A stretch of 64,000 bases of DNA from Neodiprion pinetum (lineage: Eukaryota; Arthropoda; Insecta; Hymenoptera; Diprionidae). How positions within the stretch are numbered: the first letter of the stretch is position 1; the number at the start of each line of letters is the position of its first letter. Below are positions 15,001 through 25,700 of the stretch, piece after piece. The translations under genes were made by a program, and so were the position numbers. The notes beneath the pieces were generated by a model. That model saw only the letters and a list, made by a program, of their open reading frames with translations, did no database searches and was not told the origin of the DNA. The DNA lies in contig NC_060236.1 in assembly GCF_021155775.2 (NCBI RefSeq), positions 22,458,238 through 22,522,237 on the forward strand. Direction: 5' to 3'.

Positions 15001-15106
15001 GATCCTGGTTCTTCAAATAATACAGAGCTCCCGTACAACGCGAGCAACGATACGCAACAACGTGATCTCACGACTGACATTGAACTTGTCTCCCATTTAC
15101 GTTTAA
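1..15106 (+). CDS. spir: Spire, actin nucleator (KIND, WH2 repeats, Spir-box, FYVE-like zinc finger); 5' partial
   Basis: Spire nucleates unbranched actin filaments through tandem WH2 domains and binds formins through its KIND domain, on vesicle membranes and in oocytes. Thirteen exons join with matching phases: 1-982, 3807-3838, 5207-5324, 7094-7284, 7700-7903, 8780-9082, 9630-9801, 12668-12807, 12932-13121, 13546-13796, 13927-14199, 14305-14642, 14866-15106 (stop TAA); 1,144 codons are visible. The first reading frame is open to base 1 and its first in-frame ATG is at 457, so the true start probably lies upstream. Seen: Asn/Asp-rich N-terminus; KIND domain about residues 233-440 (LSLRDILLSFNGPISEEQAW, LGMIVFAALDFGL); WH2 motifs at about 560 (LTPYEILMDDIRARR), 595 and 622 (STPHELLMESIKR); Spir-box near 880 (LTLEEIVHIRSVLTKAEL); Cys-rich finger 919-952; a C-terminal Cys pair (VCQDCRILVLQIIQSSR). 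The 32-nt exon 2 is supported because it restores the KIND sequence and the phase. The donor after exon 11 (GTTCGC) is weak. Confidence 0.93.
983..3806 (+). other. spire intron 1
   Basis: This 2.8-kb intron holds no recognisable coding sequence. It contains a CpG-rich stretch at about 1,430-1,990 with overlapping minus-strand reading frames that resemble nothing I know, and a MITE-like inverted repeat at 2,135-2,387. The rest is AT-rich single-copy sequence. Confidence 0.6.
2135..2387. mobile_element. MITE-like element with long terminal inverted repeats
   Basis: The left arm (GGGCTTCCGGCTAGCTTG, then TTTTCGGTCCGA, then GCTCGATTCTAAACGAATCA) reappears in reverse complement in the right arm (AGGCTTCCGGCTAACTTG, TTTTCGGTCCGA, GCTCGATTCTATACGAATCA). 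Arms are about 100 bp with small indels and surround a loop of roughly 50 bp; both ends read TACAGTA. This is the form of a non-autonomous hairpin DNA transposon. No transposase is present, and I cannot assign a superfamily. Confidence 0.75.
3977..4078 (+). repeat. (TTC)n microsatellite in spire intron 2
   Basis: About 100 bp of nearly pure TTC/CTT with a few TCC and CGC interruptions. It makes artificial homopolymer reading frames (Phe, Leu or Lys) on both strands that should not be read as genes. Confidence 0.95.
5325..7093 (+). other. spire intron 3
   Basis: A 1.8-kb intron after the KIND exon. It contains the piggyBac-like MITE at 6,380-6,700. I see no other structured feature or exon-like sequence. 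Confidence 0.6.
6380..6700. mobile_element. piggyBac-like MITE, about 320 bp
   Basis: The element begins TTAACCCTTGAGTCA and ends TGACTCAAAGGATTAA, whose reverse complement is TTAATCCTTTGAGTCA. So the termini are inverted repeats of about 15 bp with one indel/substitution, each abutting TTAA. TTAA target duplication and a terminus starting CCY are typical of the piggyBac superfamily (established knowledge). The interior contains AAGATGGCGGATTCAATATG-type sequence and no transposase frame, so it is non-autonomous. Confidence 0.75.
9802..12667 (+). other. spire intron 7
   Basis: A 2.9-kb intron. Except for the candidate alternative exon at 12,110-12,395, I see no gene, tandem repeat or inverted repeat of note. 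Confidence 0.55.
12110..12395 (+). CDS. candidate alternative first coding exon of spire
   Basis: An ATG-initiated reading frame of 95 codons (starts MLLAVGGESRRIVLGEVPP) lies inside the 2.9-kb intron between the exons ending at 9801 and beginning at 12668. It ends at a CCAG|GTAATC donor in phase 1, which is the phase the 12668 exon needs, and the sequence around it is CpG-rich. If transcribed it would give a Spire isoform that lacks KIND and WH2 but keeps the Spir-box and zinc finger. I recognise no domain in it and the reading frame could be chance. Confidence 0.3.
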
Positions 15107-15167
15107 CGCCGTACCGTGACCTGAACAGTTGTTCGACGGCAGCTTTTTTAAAATAATTGAAGACCCT

Positions 15168-15422
15168 GGTAGGATAAGCATGGGTGTACTGCCTTAGCTT
15201 GGATTGGTTCCATATTTTTACAATACCCTTCGATTGTAACCGTTATGTTCTGGAAATTTCACCTTCCAAATAATTTTTTTCTGAAAGTTACAGAAAAAAA
15301 ACGCCAAATTTTTTTTATCAAAATTGAAATTTGCAGAACATTAGAATTATAATAGTAATAACGTACTCTGTTGATATTTCATAAATGTGTGGTAAACCAA
15401 TACACCCCTGCTTATCCTGCTA
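15168..15422. mobile_element. short MITE with TIRs AGGATAAGCANGGGTGTA
   Basis: TAGGATAAGCATGGGTGTAC near 15,170 is repeated in reverse complement near 15,395-15,418 (as AGCAGGATAAGCAGGGGTGT). The 250-bp AT-rich interior has no reading frame. The form fits a non-autonomous DNA transposon, possibly with TA flanks. It probably lies in the spire 3' UTR. Confidence 0.65.
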
Positions 15423-17204
15423 TGTCATTTTAATTGCGAATTACATTTTTACTTTAATTACATTTAAAAAGCAATTGCCAATTTCAATTGCACGAAGAAT
15501 CATTTTTTCTTTTCATTTACGATTTACAATTTGGATATGATTTTTGATATCGGATAAAACCTTATGGTCAAATTTTCAATTCGCTTCATTTATTTCAAAT
15601 TACATTCTATCTATCGAAAGAATTTTCATGATTTTTTCAAAATTTTCATCTCAATTTGTTTTACAGTTATGAATTTTGTTTAAATATCTTTTTTCAACTT
15701 TCCAAATGAATGTAACTCAAAATGGAAAGATGAAACGGACTAAGAATTTCGAAAAACAGCGAATCTACCTTTCGGTATACAGAATATGAGTTTTAAAAAT
15801 ATGAAGCAAATGAAAAATTCGGCTTAAAATCTTCTCCGATCTCACAAAAAATGCCCTAATTGTAATCAGCAATTTCTATGTCATTAATTATAAAATGTAA
15901 TTAGTGGTGCTCAACACTGCAACTCGACGGTTCCGGTGATTTCAGATAGGGCTTGCATAGTGGGTGCAAATGTTGCACGCAGATGTTGCACATCAAGGTA
16001 TCGGAAAATCAAAAACTTATTCATATAGATCACTCTTGGTCAAATTTACGTCATTATTTATTTTACACACATGCACACACCACGGTAGAAATAGAGTAAA
16101 AGAGAGAAAATAAGAACGAAAGAGCGAGACAGTTTATCCATTTTCTTGTTTGCAGTCTCACTATTATACCACCCGAATCTATGTTATACCTAAATCATAT
16201 ATATATATATATATAAATATTGTTACAAAGGTAACTTTAAAATAAGAGTACGCTGATACAAAATGAAGTAAATCCAAAAACGTGGGCCGATTCTGTATAT
16301 TCACAAATATGTGATCTCTTCAAAGCCTGAAACATAACCGTTTTTATAGGCAAACATCCATTACATGCCTATATCTTGCAGGGTTATTAATTATTCCCTT
16401 GTTCAAGTATACAGGGTGAGAAAGGGTACCTTAGTTACAATATTTATACATAAATAGGTATATCGATCATTGAAGAGTTTTTACATGTCTCTCGATGCTA
16501 TTGTTATTTATTATCATCTGATGTCCACGATGTCGTTTGGAAAGGAGAAATAACGAATCAATCGGGTGTCGGCAAATTAACGAATATATGTATTTAATCA
16601 GATCGCTTTGGAGCGGTACACTACCTAAATCGCTAACACTATATATGTATTTATATTTGTATATATGTATACATATGTACGTATATGTACATGCAGTTTC
16701 TGTGAGACTGTGCGATCCCCAATATTTTTCTGTTTTAGGAAAACGTGTGTATGTATAATATAGAGATAATTGGCTCCTTTTGTAGCAGTTCATTTGCATG
16801 TTTTTCGCGTTTTTAGTTCGTCTCGTCTGCCTTGCTTTTTGTTTAAATATTTAAGATTTGATTAAGAACGGCGGAACATCCTTTAGAATCAACAAAATTT
16901 CATTTTCGTTTCGTTCAATGTGATCTATTTTTTATTTTTTATTCAGACTTTGCAGAATATAATATTTTACATACGCTCTGTAGATATACATAGTTACAAT
17001 TCAGAGTGCGCGTTTCAACCATATGTATTATGTGTATGTGAAAGTTTCCGTGTAAAGAGAGTGCAGAGCGTATATAGAAAAACAAAAAAATAAAATAAAC
17101 GATACAGTCATTGAAGATCGCAGAATCCTGAGGGAAAATACACTATGTATTTATATGTATATGAAAATTTGTAAAGTATTTTGAATTTTGAAGATGTATC
17201 ATAT

Positions 17205-17270
17205 ATTATACTATATATATATATATGTGTGTGTGTATATATAATATATACACATATATAAATATATACA
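17205..17270 (+). repeat. TA/TG simple repeat
   Basis: An alternating (TA)n run, then (TG)n, then (TA)n with minor interruptions, in intergenic DNA. Confidence 0.85.
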
Positions 17271-17622
17271 TAAGTCCTTAATCAGATGTATCTACCTATT
17301 TTTCCTATACCTATAGAGAATTTAGAAGAAAAAAATCTTTTCTCGGATCAGAAATACTCCGCATGAAGATCCATTATACCTAAGCATATAATAAAAATGG
17401 TCGAAATAAAGTATCTGTTATTGGTTCAACAAAGATATTGAAGGAACAAGCCGCATTAAAGAGTAGAGATATTAAATTTAAAAAAATTGTAATTAGTATA
17501 TGAATTGAAACGAATTTCTCTTGGAAATTGTTGTAATTAAAGAAACTAAAAAAAAAAAATCGATAGATTGTAAAACATAGCGAAAAGTAATATCGATTTA
17601 GGTGAGCATAGAAGCACTACGA

Positions 17623-17628
17623 TTTATT
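17623..17628 (-). promoter_or_regulatory. poly(A) signal, lectin gene
   Basis: AATAAA on the minus strand, about 80 bp past the lectin stop codon. It is the first such hexamer downstream of the stop. Confidence 0.5.
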
Positions 17629-17706
17629 GAACTTTAAAATATAAATATATAAAATTAACTTATGACATTATATCATTGTTGAATAAACCCAATTAATATA
17701 GTATAA

Positions 17707-19682
17707 TTACTTGTGGGCTGTATCATTCCTTGCAGACTGACCGACTTGCTTTCTCATACTCCCTGTACCTGAGAGACTGCCGCAGGCTATAGATGGTGAC
17801 AATTTCTGCGGTGAAGCTGAGGGCAGTATTTCGCAGAGGGATGGCAAAGAGGCATAGCACGATACCACTCTCCACGCTCGGTCCTTGCCCAGAGCAACAC
17901 ATCCTCGTCTCGAGTGTGGCTCCCGCTGTGCCCATCCCCGAAAATCGAAGCAGTCCAGAAGCTCATCTGCAGAGATTTCTTTTCAAGACTGAGCGACCCT
18001 TTTTTTTTATTTATTTCTTCAACCTTATATCCAGTCGAGTATATCGATCATTGCAATATTATTATACCAAACTCGTTCTTCCAGAGCCGCTCTTTGCCTT
18101 GACTGCTGAGTCCTACAAACGCTGTGCTGATGTTCCCGGTCATCAATGTAGCTAGGAGATCTGTGCGAACAGCACTGACCACATGCGCCAATTTTCCACC
18201 CCAAGCTGCGCACTTCTCGCGAGCTGTGCTGTAGTTTGATGGGGTGTCTGCGAGCCTGAACACTCCTAATGTTGGTAGGCAGCTTGCTTTTATTCCATGT
18301 CCATATGCTATTCCCAGTTTGCAACATACAGGCAGTTGAGGGGCACCGAATCGCACTATTCTGGTCTTTCATTTTAATTTATTTGTCAGGTGGAACTAGC
18401 AATAGTTGTGAGTTCACCAATTTTTACTGGTACTTGTAAAGATCTTAATTTTGATTTCGCTTTAGTTTCCTGTGAGATGCTTGAGTAGATATTTCTTTCA
18501 AGTCATTATATATAACAACGAATCTGAATTGGGTATTTGAAAATTGGTGGACTTAACCCTGCAGCATGTTTTCATAAGCGCAAATGTGGCGTTCCATGCC
18601 AAATCAACCTGCAATCTCTGCTTCCTAACCGATTTGATTTTTTATTGCATTTCTTGGTATAAAGGAAATACCCAACAATTCATTATAGACTTTTTATCTG
18701 CTAGTTTTGACTACATGAAGTCCTTAATATATTGACTACATGTTATTTTTCAAACTTATTTCTTTTTTCCAAAATTTGTTTCAATAAAATTATTCGAAAT
18801 GTACAAAATTGCAAGAAATGCTAAGAATTCATTTCATCTGGAGAATATTATTAGATAATTAGGTAAGGGTCACCCTGGTGAAAATGATTTCTACGATTTT
18901 CTGCGATTTTTTAGGGAAATTGGGACATTTTGGACAATTTCGCACAAAAAATTGTTTTCGTACAAAATTGTAAATATGCAGTTTTTCATAAAAACTTGTA
19001 GATTTTCTGAAAATGTGTATTTTTTCAGTAAAGAATCCACAAGCTACTACAATTTTTAAAGAAAATTGAAAATTCTTTCCGATAAACTACGCATACTTAC
19101 AGTTTTGTACGAAATAATACGAAATGTTCCAATTTCTGTAAAAATCTGTAGCAGTAGAAATTTTGACCAAGGTAAGCGTTGATTGAATTGGCGTAGAATG
19201 CCTTGATGAAGCCCTTTATTCATCTGCAATGTTATTCTCACCCACGTTGCCGCCGTACGCGCTATAGTATTCGAATCTCGAATCCTTGACAAAACTGGTC
19301 GATTGAGCATGCAGTTCCATCGGGCATTCCAAAGCGATGCAATTATCTGATGATTATAAATGATATACGAATTGAACAGCCGCGGTGTAATTTAATTCAG
19401 GCAGAATTATTATATTAGCTGACCGCTGATCGTGATGTTTGAGGCATATTTCTTCGGACGAAAGTTGAACGCCAAAGCCTTTTTAGAAACGGCAAATTCT
19501 TTGCAGCTTTTCAGGTCCTCTAAATTACGTCTCGATATCGGTGTTGCGGTCGACCGCGTACATCGTTTCGTCAAGGCGTAAACCGGGTCTTTGCGAAATG
19601 AAATCTGCGAGCACTGAGCATTCGCCGGAGTCCAGCTCACCCGGCTCGCGACGACGAGCACCAGGACCATCCAGAGCATCAT
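17707..19682 (-). CDS. secreted protein with C-type lectin-like domain
   Basis: Four exons on the minus strand join in consistent phase 1: 19682-19424, 19346-19242, 18307-18068, 17966-17707 (stop TAA), giving 287 residues. A hydrophobic signal peptide (MMLWMVLVLVVASRVSW, cleavage near residue 22) is followed by a Cys-containing N-terminal module (residues 23-130, with NCIALECPMELHA and RFEYYSAYGG). A C-type lectin fold follows at about 130-250: YSTAREKCAAWGGKLAHV, AFVGLSSQGKERLWKNEF, GWAQREPH, RRGCVALGKDRAWRVVSCYA, LPSLCEI. The four domain cysteines are present. The usual calcium/sugar motif EPN reads EPH and no WND is seen, so classical calcium-dependent mannose binding is doubtful (inference). 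The tail of about 40 residues is polar. The intron after exon 2 carries a foldback element. I do not recognise a specific orthologue. Confidence 0.82.
18870..19176. mobile_element. foldback/MITE-like inverted repeat in lectin intron 2
   Basis: Sequence from about 18,870 (CACCCTGGTGAAAATGATTT) recurs as an imperfect reverse complement ending near 19,176 (GTAGAAATTTTGACCAAGGT). Arms are about 145 bp with almost no loop; internal blocks such as AAATTGGGACATTTT and TACAAAATTGTAA are also mirrored. No coding content, so it is probably a non-autonomous hairpin transposon. Confidence 0.65.
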
Positions 19683-20197
19683 GCCTGACTCAAATTATAG
19701 CAACTAAATTTGCCTGAATCGTTTCGTTATACTCGACCCTTGATATATTTACAGTTGACGCTGATTTTTCACGACATTGGCGGTTGCGGATACGCAACTA
19801 CGGTCGCAGACAATGCAGTGTTCAATTTACTCGTCATTGTCATGTGGATGCGTAATTAAATGGCTGCACATCCTGGCTGTGGACATTGGACGGTAGACAA
19901 TGTCACCTGATAATGACAGACTCGCGTTCATTATCATCGGGTCGGGATGTCAAACTTTAGTTACGCTGCCCAGTGTCCTTGAAAATTGGGCAACCGACGT
20001 CTATGATTAATATTGATTTTAATGAACAACAATTGAAATTTTCAACTAATCAATATCTTTATTCGTCATTGGGGTGTAATTGTGCGTGAACTAGTTTCGT
20101 GATATTACGAAAGATACGTGAATAAATAATTTGCTATAAAATCCTATATTATGTCTATGAGATGATGAAGGGGAAAATTAGGGAACTTTTGCGGATT
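19683..20197. other. intergenic, lectin promoter side
   Basis: About 0.5 kb between the lectin start and the adenylate kinase stop; both genes are on the minus strand. It should hold the adenylate kinase 3' UTR and the lectin promoter. Around 19,790-19,950 there are short diverged repeats of the words GACATTG and GACAATG. Nothing else is recognisable. Confidence 0.5.
20058..20063 (-). promoter_or_regulatory. poly(A) signal, adenylate kinase gene
   Basis: AATAAA on the minus strand, 135 bp beyond the adenylate kinase stop codon. Confidence 0.5.
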
Positions 20198-21774
20198 TTA
20201 AACCTTGTTCACGGCATCGATGGCTTTGCTCGCTTCGGCGAAGATGTCCTCGACCGCGCCCTCGGCATTTATCTAGCAGAAAATGTAACGATAAATCATT
20301 ACAGTTAAATATCGGTGTAAGAATTTATTGCAGCTATGAAACTCCAATGATCACATGCGTTGTACATATGTACATACGTACCTTGACAACCTTGTCCTTG
20401 TAATGCTCGACGATCGGCCCGTTCTTCTCGTTGAATACTGCTATGCGTTTCTTGATTGTCTCCTCATTATCATCGACTCTTCCCGACGAGGCCGCACGAC
20501 CCAGTAACCTCTTTGTCAAAGTCTCGTTCGCCACGTCGAAGAAGAGCACTTGGTCCACCGGCCCGATCTACGATGGAATAATTAGAGGATTGAGTATATG
20601 CGTCGCGGATGCGTTTGGTCAACTGGAAAATATTATGGAAAGCAAAATTCTTACTTCTTTCTCAAATTCAAGCCCTTGGCTAAGTTCCCGTGGGTATCCG
20701 TCGATCAGGAACCCCGGGACCTTGTCCTCCTTTCCCTTGTTTATCTTCTCTTTGATCAGTCCGAGGACGACGTCCTGTATAATTGGTGATTAACAAAATA
20801 AACCATTGAATACCTTTTTTTTAAAGACATATTTTTGACTTCATATGCAACGTTTCATATTGCAACTAGAACGCGCTAATTTGATTTGATGTTGTCCGAA
20901 GACAGACGAGAAGACGAAAGAGAACTCTTTAGGAATTCGGGCCAAATGTCCCGCAACTTACGGATGGTACAAAGAGGCCTTGGGACATGAGCTCTTGGAG
21001 TTGGGCGCCCCTTGGACTGCCACTGGCGACTTCGTCCCGAAGAAGATCACCGCTGCTGAGATGAAGGAAGCCGTACTTTGCAACGATTTTCTCGCACTGG
21101 GTGCCCTTCCCGCATCCGGGACCGCCGACGACCCACAGTGTAACAGTCATCCTTCTCGATTTTTTGCTAACGTGTGATTCCTGGTTCGGCGCCTAAAAAA
21201 CCAACAGCTGGGTCAGTAGTCGTGGGTTTCTGAACCACGAGCGGTATAAGAGTAGAGCTGATAACTCGCACAGCTAGGAGAATTTTATTTTTGAATTATA
21301 CGATCTACTGGCATCCGTCCAATTCCGGCTGTTAGATGATTCGCTTTCGCATGAATTTATACGTTCGACGATCGCACGCGTGTTCTTAATTTATTGAAAA
21401 ATCCCGAGGCCGGTCAAGTTATGTAACTGAACAAATTGTGTTCGAGCAATTACATTAAAAATTACAGAGCACCGTTGCGAGGCATGATTATTCCGGCTTA
21501 CAAGCTGATGATTATCATTCTGTGCCCAAATCGGCGCGAGACCTCGCGTTACGCAGGTGCAAATTCGAACGCAACTAACCGACGTACCTCGATTGTTGCA
21601 CCTTACCTGAGCGTGGTTGATCTTCGTGTTCGCGATCAGCAGATTAGAAGCCTTGTCCCGATAGTCGGCGACGAGAAAAAACGAGATGAACAGCAGCAGC
21701 GGAAGGATGCTCCACCAGAATAAATGTATGTCGGCGGCAGCGGTGGCGAGATCGTGGTTTAAATAATTGTGCAA
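20198..21774 (-). CDS. AK1: adenylate kinase 1 with hydrophobic N-terminal extension
   Basis: Catalyses ATP + AMP = 2 ADP. Minus-strand exons, all phase 0: (about 21774)-21607, 21192-20962, 20774-20655, 20567-20382, 20272-20198 (stop TAA). The core from MTVTLWVVGG is 189 residues, the usual AK1 length. It has the P-loop GGPGCGKGT, the AMP-site segment LSSGDLLRDEV, GFLIDGYPRE, the short LID region GRAASSGRVDDNEET and the C-terminal helix EDIFAEASKAIDAVNKV. The short LID is typical of cytosolic AK1, not mitochondrial AK2. Upstream and in frame, an exon encodes a membrane-spanning-like stretch (LFWWSILPLLLFISFFLVAD) joined by APNQESHVSKKSRR to the core. That exon has no ATG in frame back to a TAG near 21,828, so either a further 5' exon exists or translation starts at the core methionine (21150). 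The core is certain; the extension is less so. Confidence 0.88.
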
Positions 21775-22782
21775 GTTCTTACACGCGGATATACATATAA
21801 TTATTGCCGTCCCGCGCTAGACAATATCATACAGCGCGCGCGTTACGCAGAGCTGCGTTTATAAATAAGTGCGTTATAGACGCGCGTTCAAGGTTTTGAC
21901 GAGCTTTTAACATCTCTTCGCTGTTCTATTATACCTATTCGTTTTTGCAAACTGGTGTCATAATGCCAGAATGCATCAGTTTTCTTCGATATACGATAAA
22001 GAGGCTTGCAGAAGAGGAAAGCAGGTTTTATCCATATTCTATAAGTTTGAAATACGCACCCTTGTTTATACTGTATGAGTCATCCTCACAGTAGGCATGG
22101 TTCATGTAAAGTATACACGCATATTACAGCAAGAGTATAATAATTAAGCGATCAAAATACCAAAGGTGACGCATTTTGACTCCATAATTGCTGTCTGTAC
22201 TTGTTTAATTGCCATTTTTACTAAGTAATGCGTGAATTATTGGTGATGGACGAATTAAAGTCTTAAAATAATATATAAAAATGAATTTAAGAGGAGCTGA
22301 GAGGAATCGATAGTCGGGTGCATGTAGAAGTGTACGTGTATAATCCGCATCTAATTGCAGAGACGATGTAGCTGGTAATTCCATGATAAAACGGAAGAGA
22401 AAGTATTCAAAGTGTGTTTGTTTACCTCTACTACTAGAATTATTTTACAAACAGCACGGAAGGTTGGTTTTCGCTGCTTTCATTGCAAGCGAGATATAAT
22501 TTGGAAGGTGAAACTGTTCAATCCCAATTCCTACGGTTGACATTCGACGACAGGACTGCCGTCCTCTGGTGTCTTTACGGTCACAATAGATTCGGAAACA
22601 ACTCAACGATTCCCCGTCTGCTCCGTCTGCGTCTGTATCATTTTGGTAGTTTCGGGTTGTTTGACGCGGTATTACTTGCTAAGTTAGGTCGTGCTATACA
22701 ACGCTATACGTGTTACAGTTATGTCGCATTGTTATTAATTTGAAGAGAATAAAAGCCGGGTCTAGTCATTACTTGAGCAGAG
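21775..22782. other. divergent promoter region between adenylate kinase and SYF1
   Basis: About 1 kb separating two divergently transcribed genes, so it should hold both promoters and perhaps a first exon of the kinase. It is mostly AT-rich with a CpG-rich patch at 21,820-21,890. I see no convincing TATA box and no repeat. Confidence 0.5.
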
Positions 22783-25700
22783 ATGATGCAGCGAGAGGAT
22801 TCTGATGGGAATAGTTACATCTTCGTGAGTATAACCTTTAAATATTTTCGGTAACTAAACCTAACCTCAAAAAATAAATCAACAACCTTCGTTATCTCTC
22901 GCAGAATGAGGAGGATCTGCCTTACGAGGAGGAAATCCTGCGGAATCCTTACTCTGTTAAGCACTGGCAACGCTACATTGATCACTTGAAGAGCACGAAG
23001 AGCGTTAACCTCAATATTGTCTATGAACGAGCCTTGAAGGAGCTGCCGGGAAGGTGAGCAAAGAGTTGCTCTATACTTTGAACGATCACTAAATGAAAAT
23101 ATTTTATAGCTACAAGTTATGGTATAACTACTTGCGTCAGAGGGTAAAACAGCTGAAGGGACGCTGCGTGACAGACCCGCTCTACGAGGATGTAAACAAT
23201 GCTTTTGAACGAGCACTTGTATTCATGCACAAAATGCCTCGAATCTGGATGGACTATTGCACCCTGATGACCGATCAGTGTTACATCACGAGGACCCGTC
23301 AGGTATTCGATCGCTCGCTTCGGGCTCTTCCCATCACGCAGCATCATCGTGTCTGGCCACTTTACATTGGCTTCCTCAAGAAACACAATGTATATGAAAC
23401 AGCTGTACGCGTCTTCAGGAGATATCTGAAGGTGAGTACTCCCCGATCGATTTATTTTCATACTAACATGAAATGGTACTCAAATACTACACGGATTAAG
23501 TCACATGGTTGCAGTTAGCTCCAGAAGATGCAGAGGAATACATAGAGTATTTGATATCGACGGGAAGACTGGACGAAGCTGCGGTCAAATTAGCCCAAAT
23601 CGTAAACCAGGACGACTTTGTGTCAAAGCATGGTAAATCGAACCACCAGCTGTGGAACGAGCTCTGCGACCTTATATCAAAGAATCCTACCAAAATAAAA
23701 TCCTTGAACGTTGATGCAATAATCAGAGGTGGATTGAGGCGATATACTGATCAGTTGGGTCCACTGTGGAATTCATTGGCTGATTATTACGTTCGTAGTG
23801 GCCTTTTTGAGCGCGTAAGTATCTTTTACAATTCGCAAAACAGTGAACGAGATCTTTGTACTTGGACCAAAAGGTTGTTTTTTCCATAGGCCAGAGATAT
23901 CTACGAAGAAGCAATCCAGACAGTTTCCACTGTCAGGGACTTTACCCAAGTGTTTGATGCGTATGCCCAGTTTGAGGAACTCAGCCTCAGCAAGAGGATG
24001 GAGGATGCTGCCAAAAATCCCAATCCAACCGAAGAAGGTGAGTCTTAAATACTTGGCTCATTGACACAAGTGAGATTATCTATTGTCTACAATTTCTATG
24101 ATTTTATAGATGACATTGAACTCGAACTTCGATTAGCAAGATTTGAACACCTCATGGAGAGAAGACTGTTGCTGCTGAACAGTGTGCTGCTTAGGCAAAA
24201 TCCGCACAACGTTCAAGAATGGCACAAACGAGTCATGCTCTATGAGGGGCAACCTCATGAGGTAACCAAAGTCGAAGAAACGTCAACATCTCTGCTTGGT
24301 TGATCAACTCACTAACAGATGAAATTTCTCAGATAATCAACACGTATACAGAGGCTGTTCAAACGGTGTTGCCGCAACAGGCAGTTGGCAAGTTGCATAC
24401 ACTGTGGGTTGCGTTTGCCAAATTCTATGAAGAGAATGGACAGATCGCAGATGCCAGAGTTGTTTTCGATAAAGCGACGCACGTCGCATACACGAAGGTT
24501 GATGATCTTGCTTCCGTTTGGTGCGAGTGGGCCGAAATGGAGATCAGGCACGAGTAAGTATTGATCATTACAAATAGTTGCAATTCCATTTTAGGAATTT
24601 ACTGTAATTATGGTGTTCCATTTTCTTGTAATTAGCAATTGCAAAGAGGCCTTGAAGCTTATGCACAAGGCAACCACCATGCCCTCACGCAAAGTTGCGT
24701 ATCACGACGAGACTGAGACCGTTCAAATGAGATTGTACAAGTCACTTAAAGTCTGGTCCATGTACGCTGATCTCGAGGAGAGCTTTGGTACATTCAAGGT
24801 ACACCATGTAATATATCTATTGATTGTCAATAAAACTGGTCAACATTGAGTTGCTGATTACAGATGAATTTTCGTCTTTCAGACGTGCAAGGCTGTGTAT
24901 GACAAGATCATAGATCTCAAAATTGCGACGCCGCAGATCATCATAAACTATGGTCTATTTTTGGAGGAGAATAACTATTTCGAGGAAGCCTTCAGGGTGG
25001 ATATTTCTTTTTCTCTCAGCATATAGCAATACACCTTGTATCTACATATCGCGGAATATTCGACGTTTACGCTTTTTTCTTTCAGGCCTACGAAAAGGGT
25101 ATTGCTCTGTTTAAGTGGCCAAATGTATATGACATATGGAACACGTACCTCACCAAATTCCTGAAAAGATACGAGGGAACGAAATTGGAAAGAACTCGCG
25201 ATCTGTTTGAACAATGCTTGGAACATTGCCCACCAAAGTATGCGAAGGGTAAGTTTGTTCTAAAATTGAATAGGTATACCAAATTTTACCTAAAGCCTGT
25301 CCGTCTTGATTTTAAACGACATTTAAATTCTTTTTGTTTATCAAGCTCTTTATTTGCTGTACGCGAAACTGGAAGAGGAACATGGCTTAGCAAGGCACGC
25401 GATGTCCGTATACGAGCGAGCGACTAGCGCTGTTTTACCAGAAGAAAGATTTGAGGTGGGTAACGGTGTTCGAAAGAATAGGTAAAAGTTTGTTGGGCGT
25501 AGTTGTTTCAATTTTTCATTCCTTTTAGATGTTCAACATATACATAAAGAAAGCCGCTGATATATACGGAGTGCCGAAGACGCGGCAGATCTATGAAAAG
25601 GCGATCGAAGTTCTGAATGAAGAAAATACGCGGGAGATGTGTCTCCGGTTTGCAGAGATGGAAACTAAGCTCGGTGAAGTCGATCGAGCGAGGGCGATTT

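Larger units (their letters stand above)
15107..17706. other. spire 3' UTR and intergenic sequence
   Basis: AT-rich sequence between the convergent ends of spire and the lectin gene. It holds a short MITE at 15,168-15,422, TA-rich simple repeats at about 16,198-16,216 and 17,205-17,270, and AATAAA hexamers (for example 17,094-17,099) that could end the spire transcript. No coding sequence is evident. Confidence 0.6.

Noticed and set aside
22483..22743. 86-codon frame upstream of SYF1
   Set aside because: Lies in the divergent promoter region, has no family resemblance and is not in frame with SYF1 exons.
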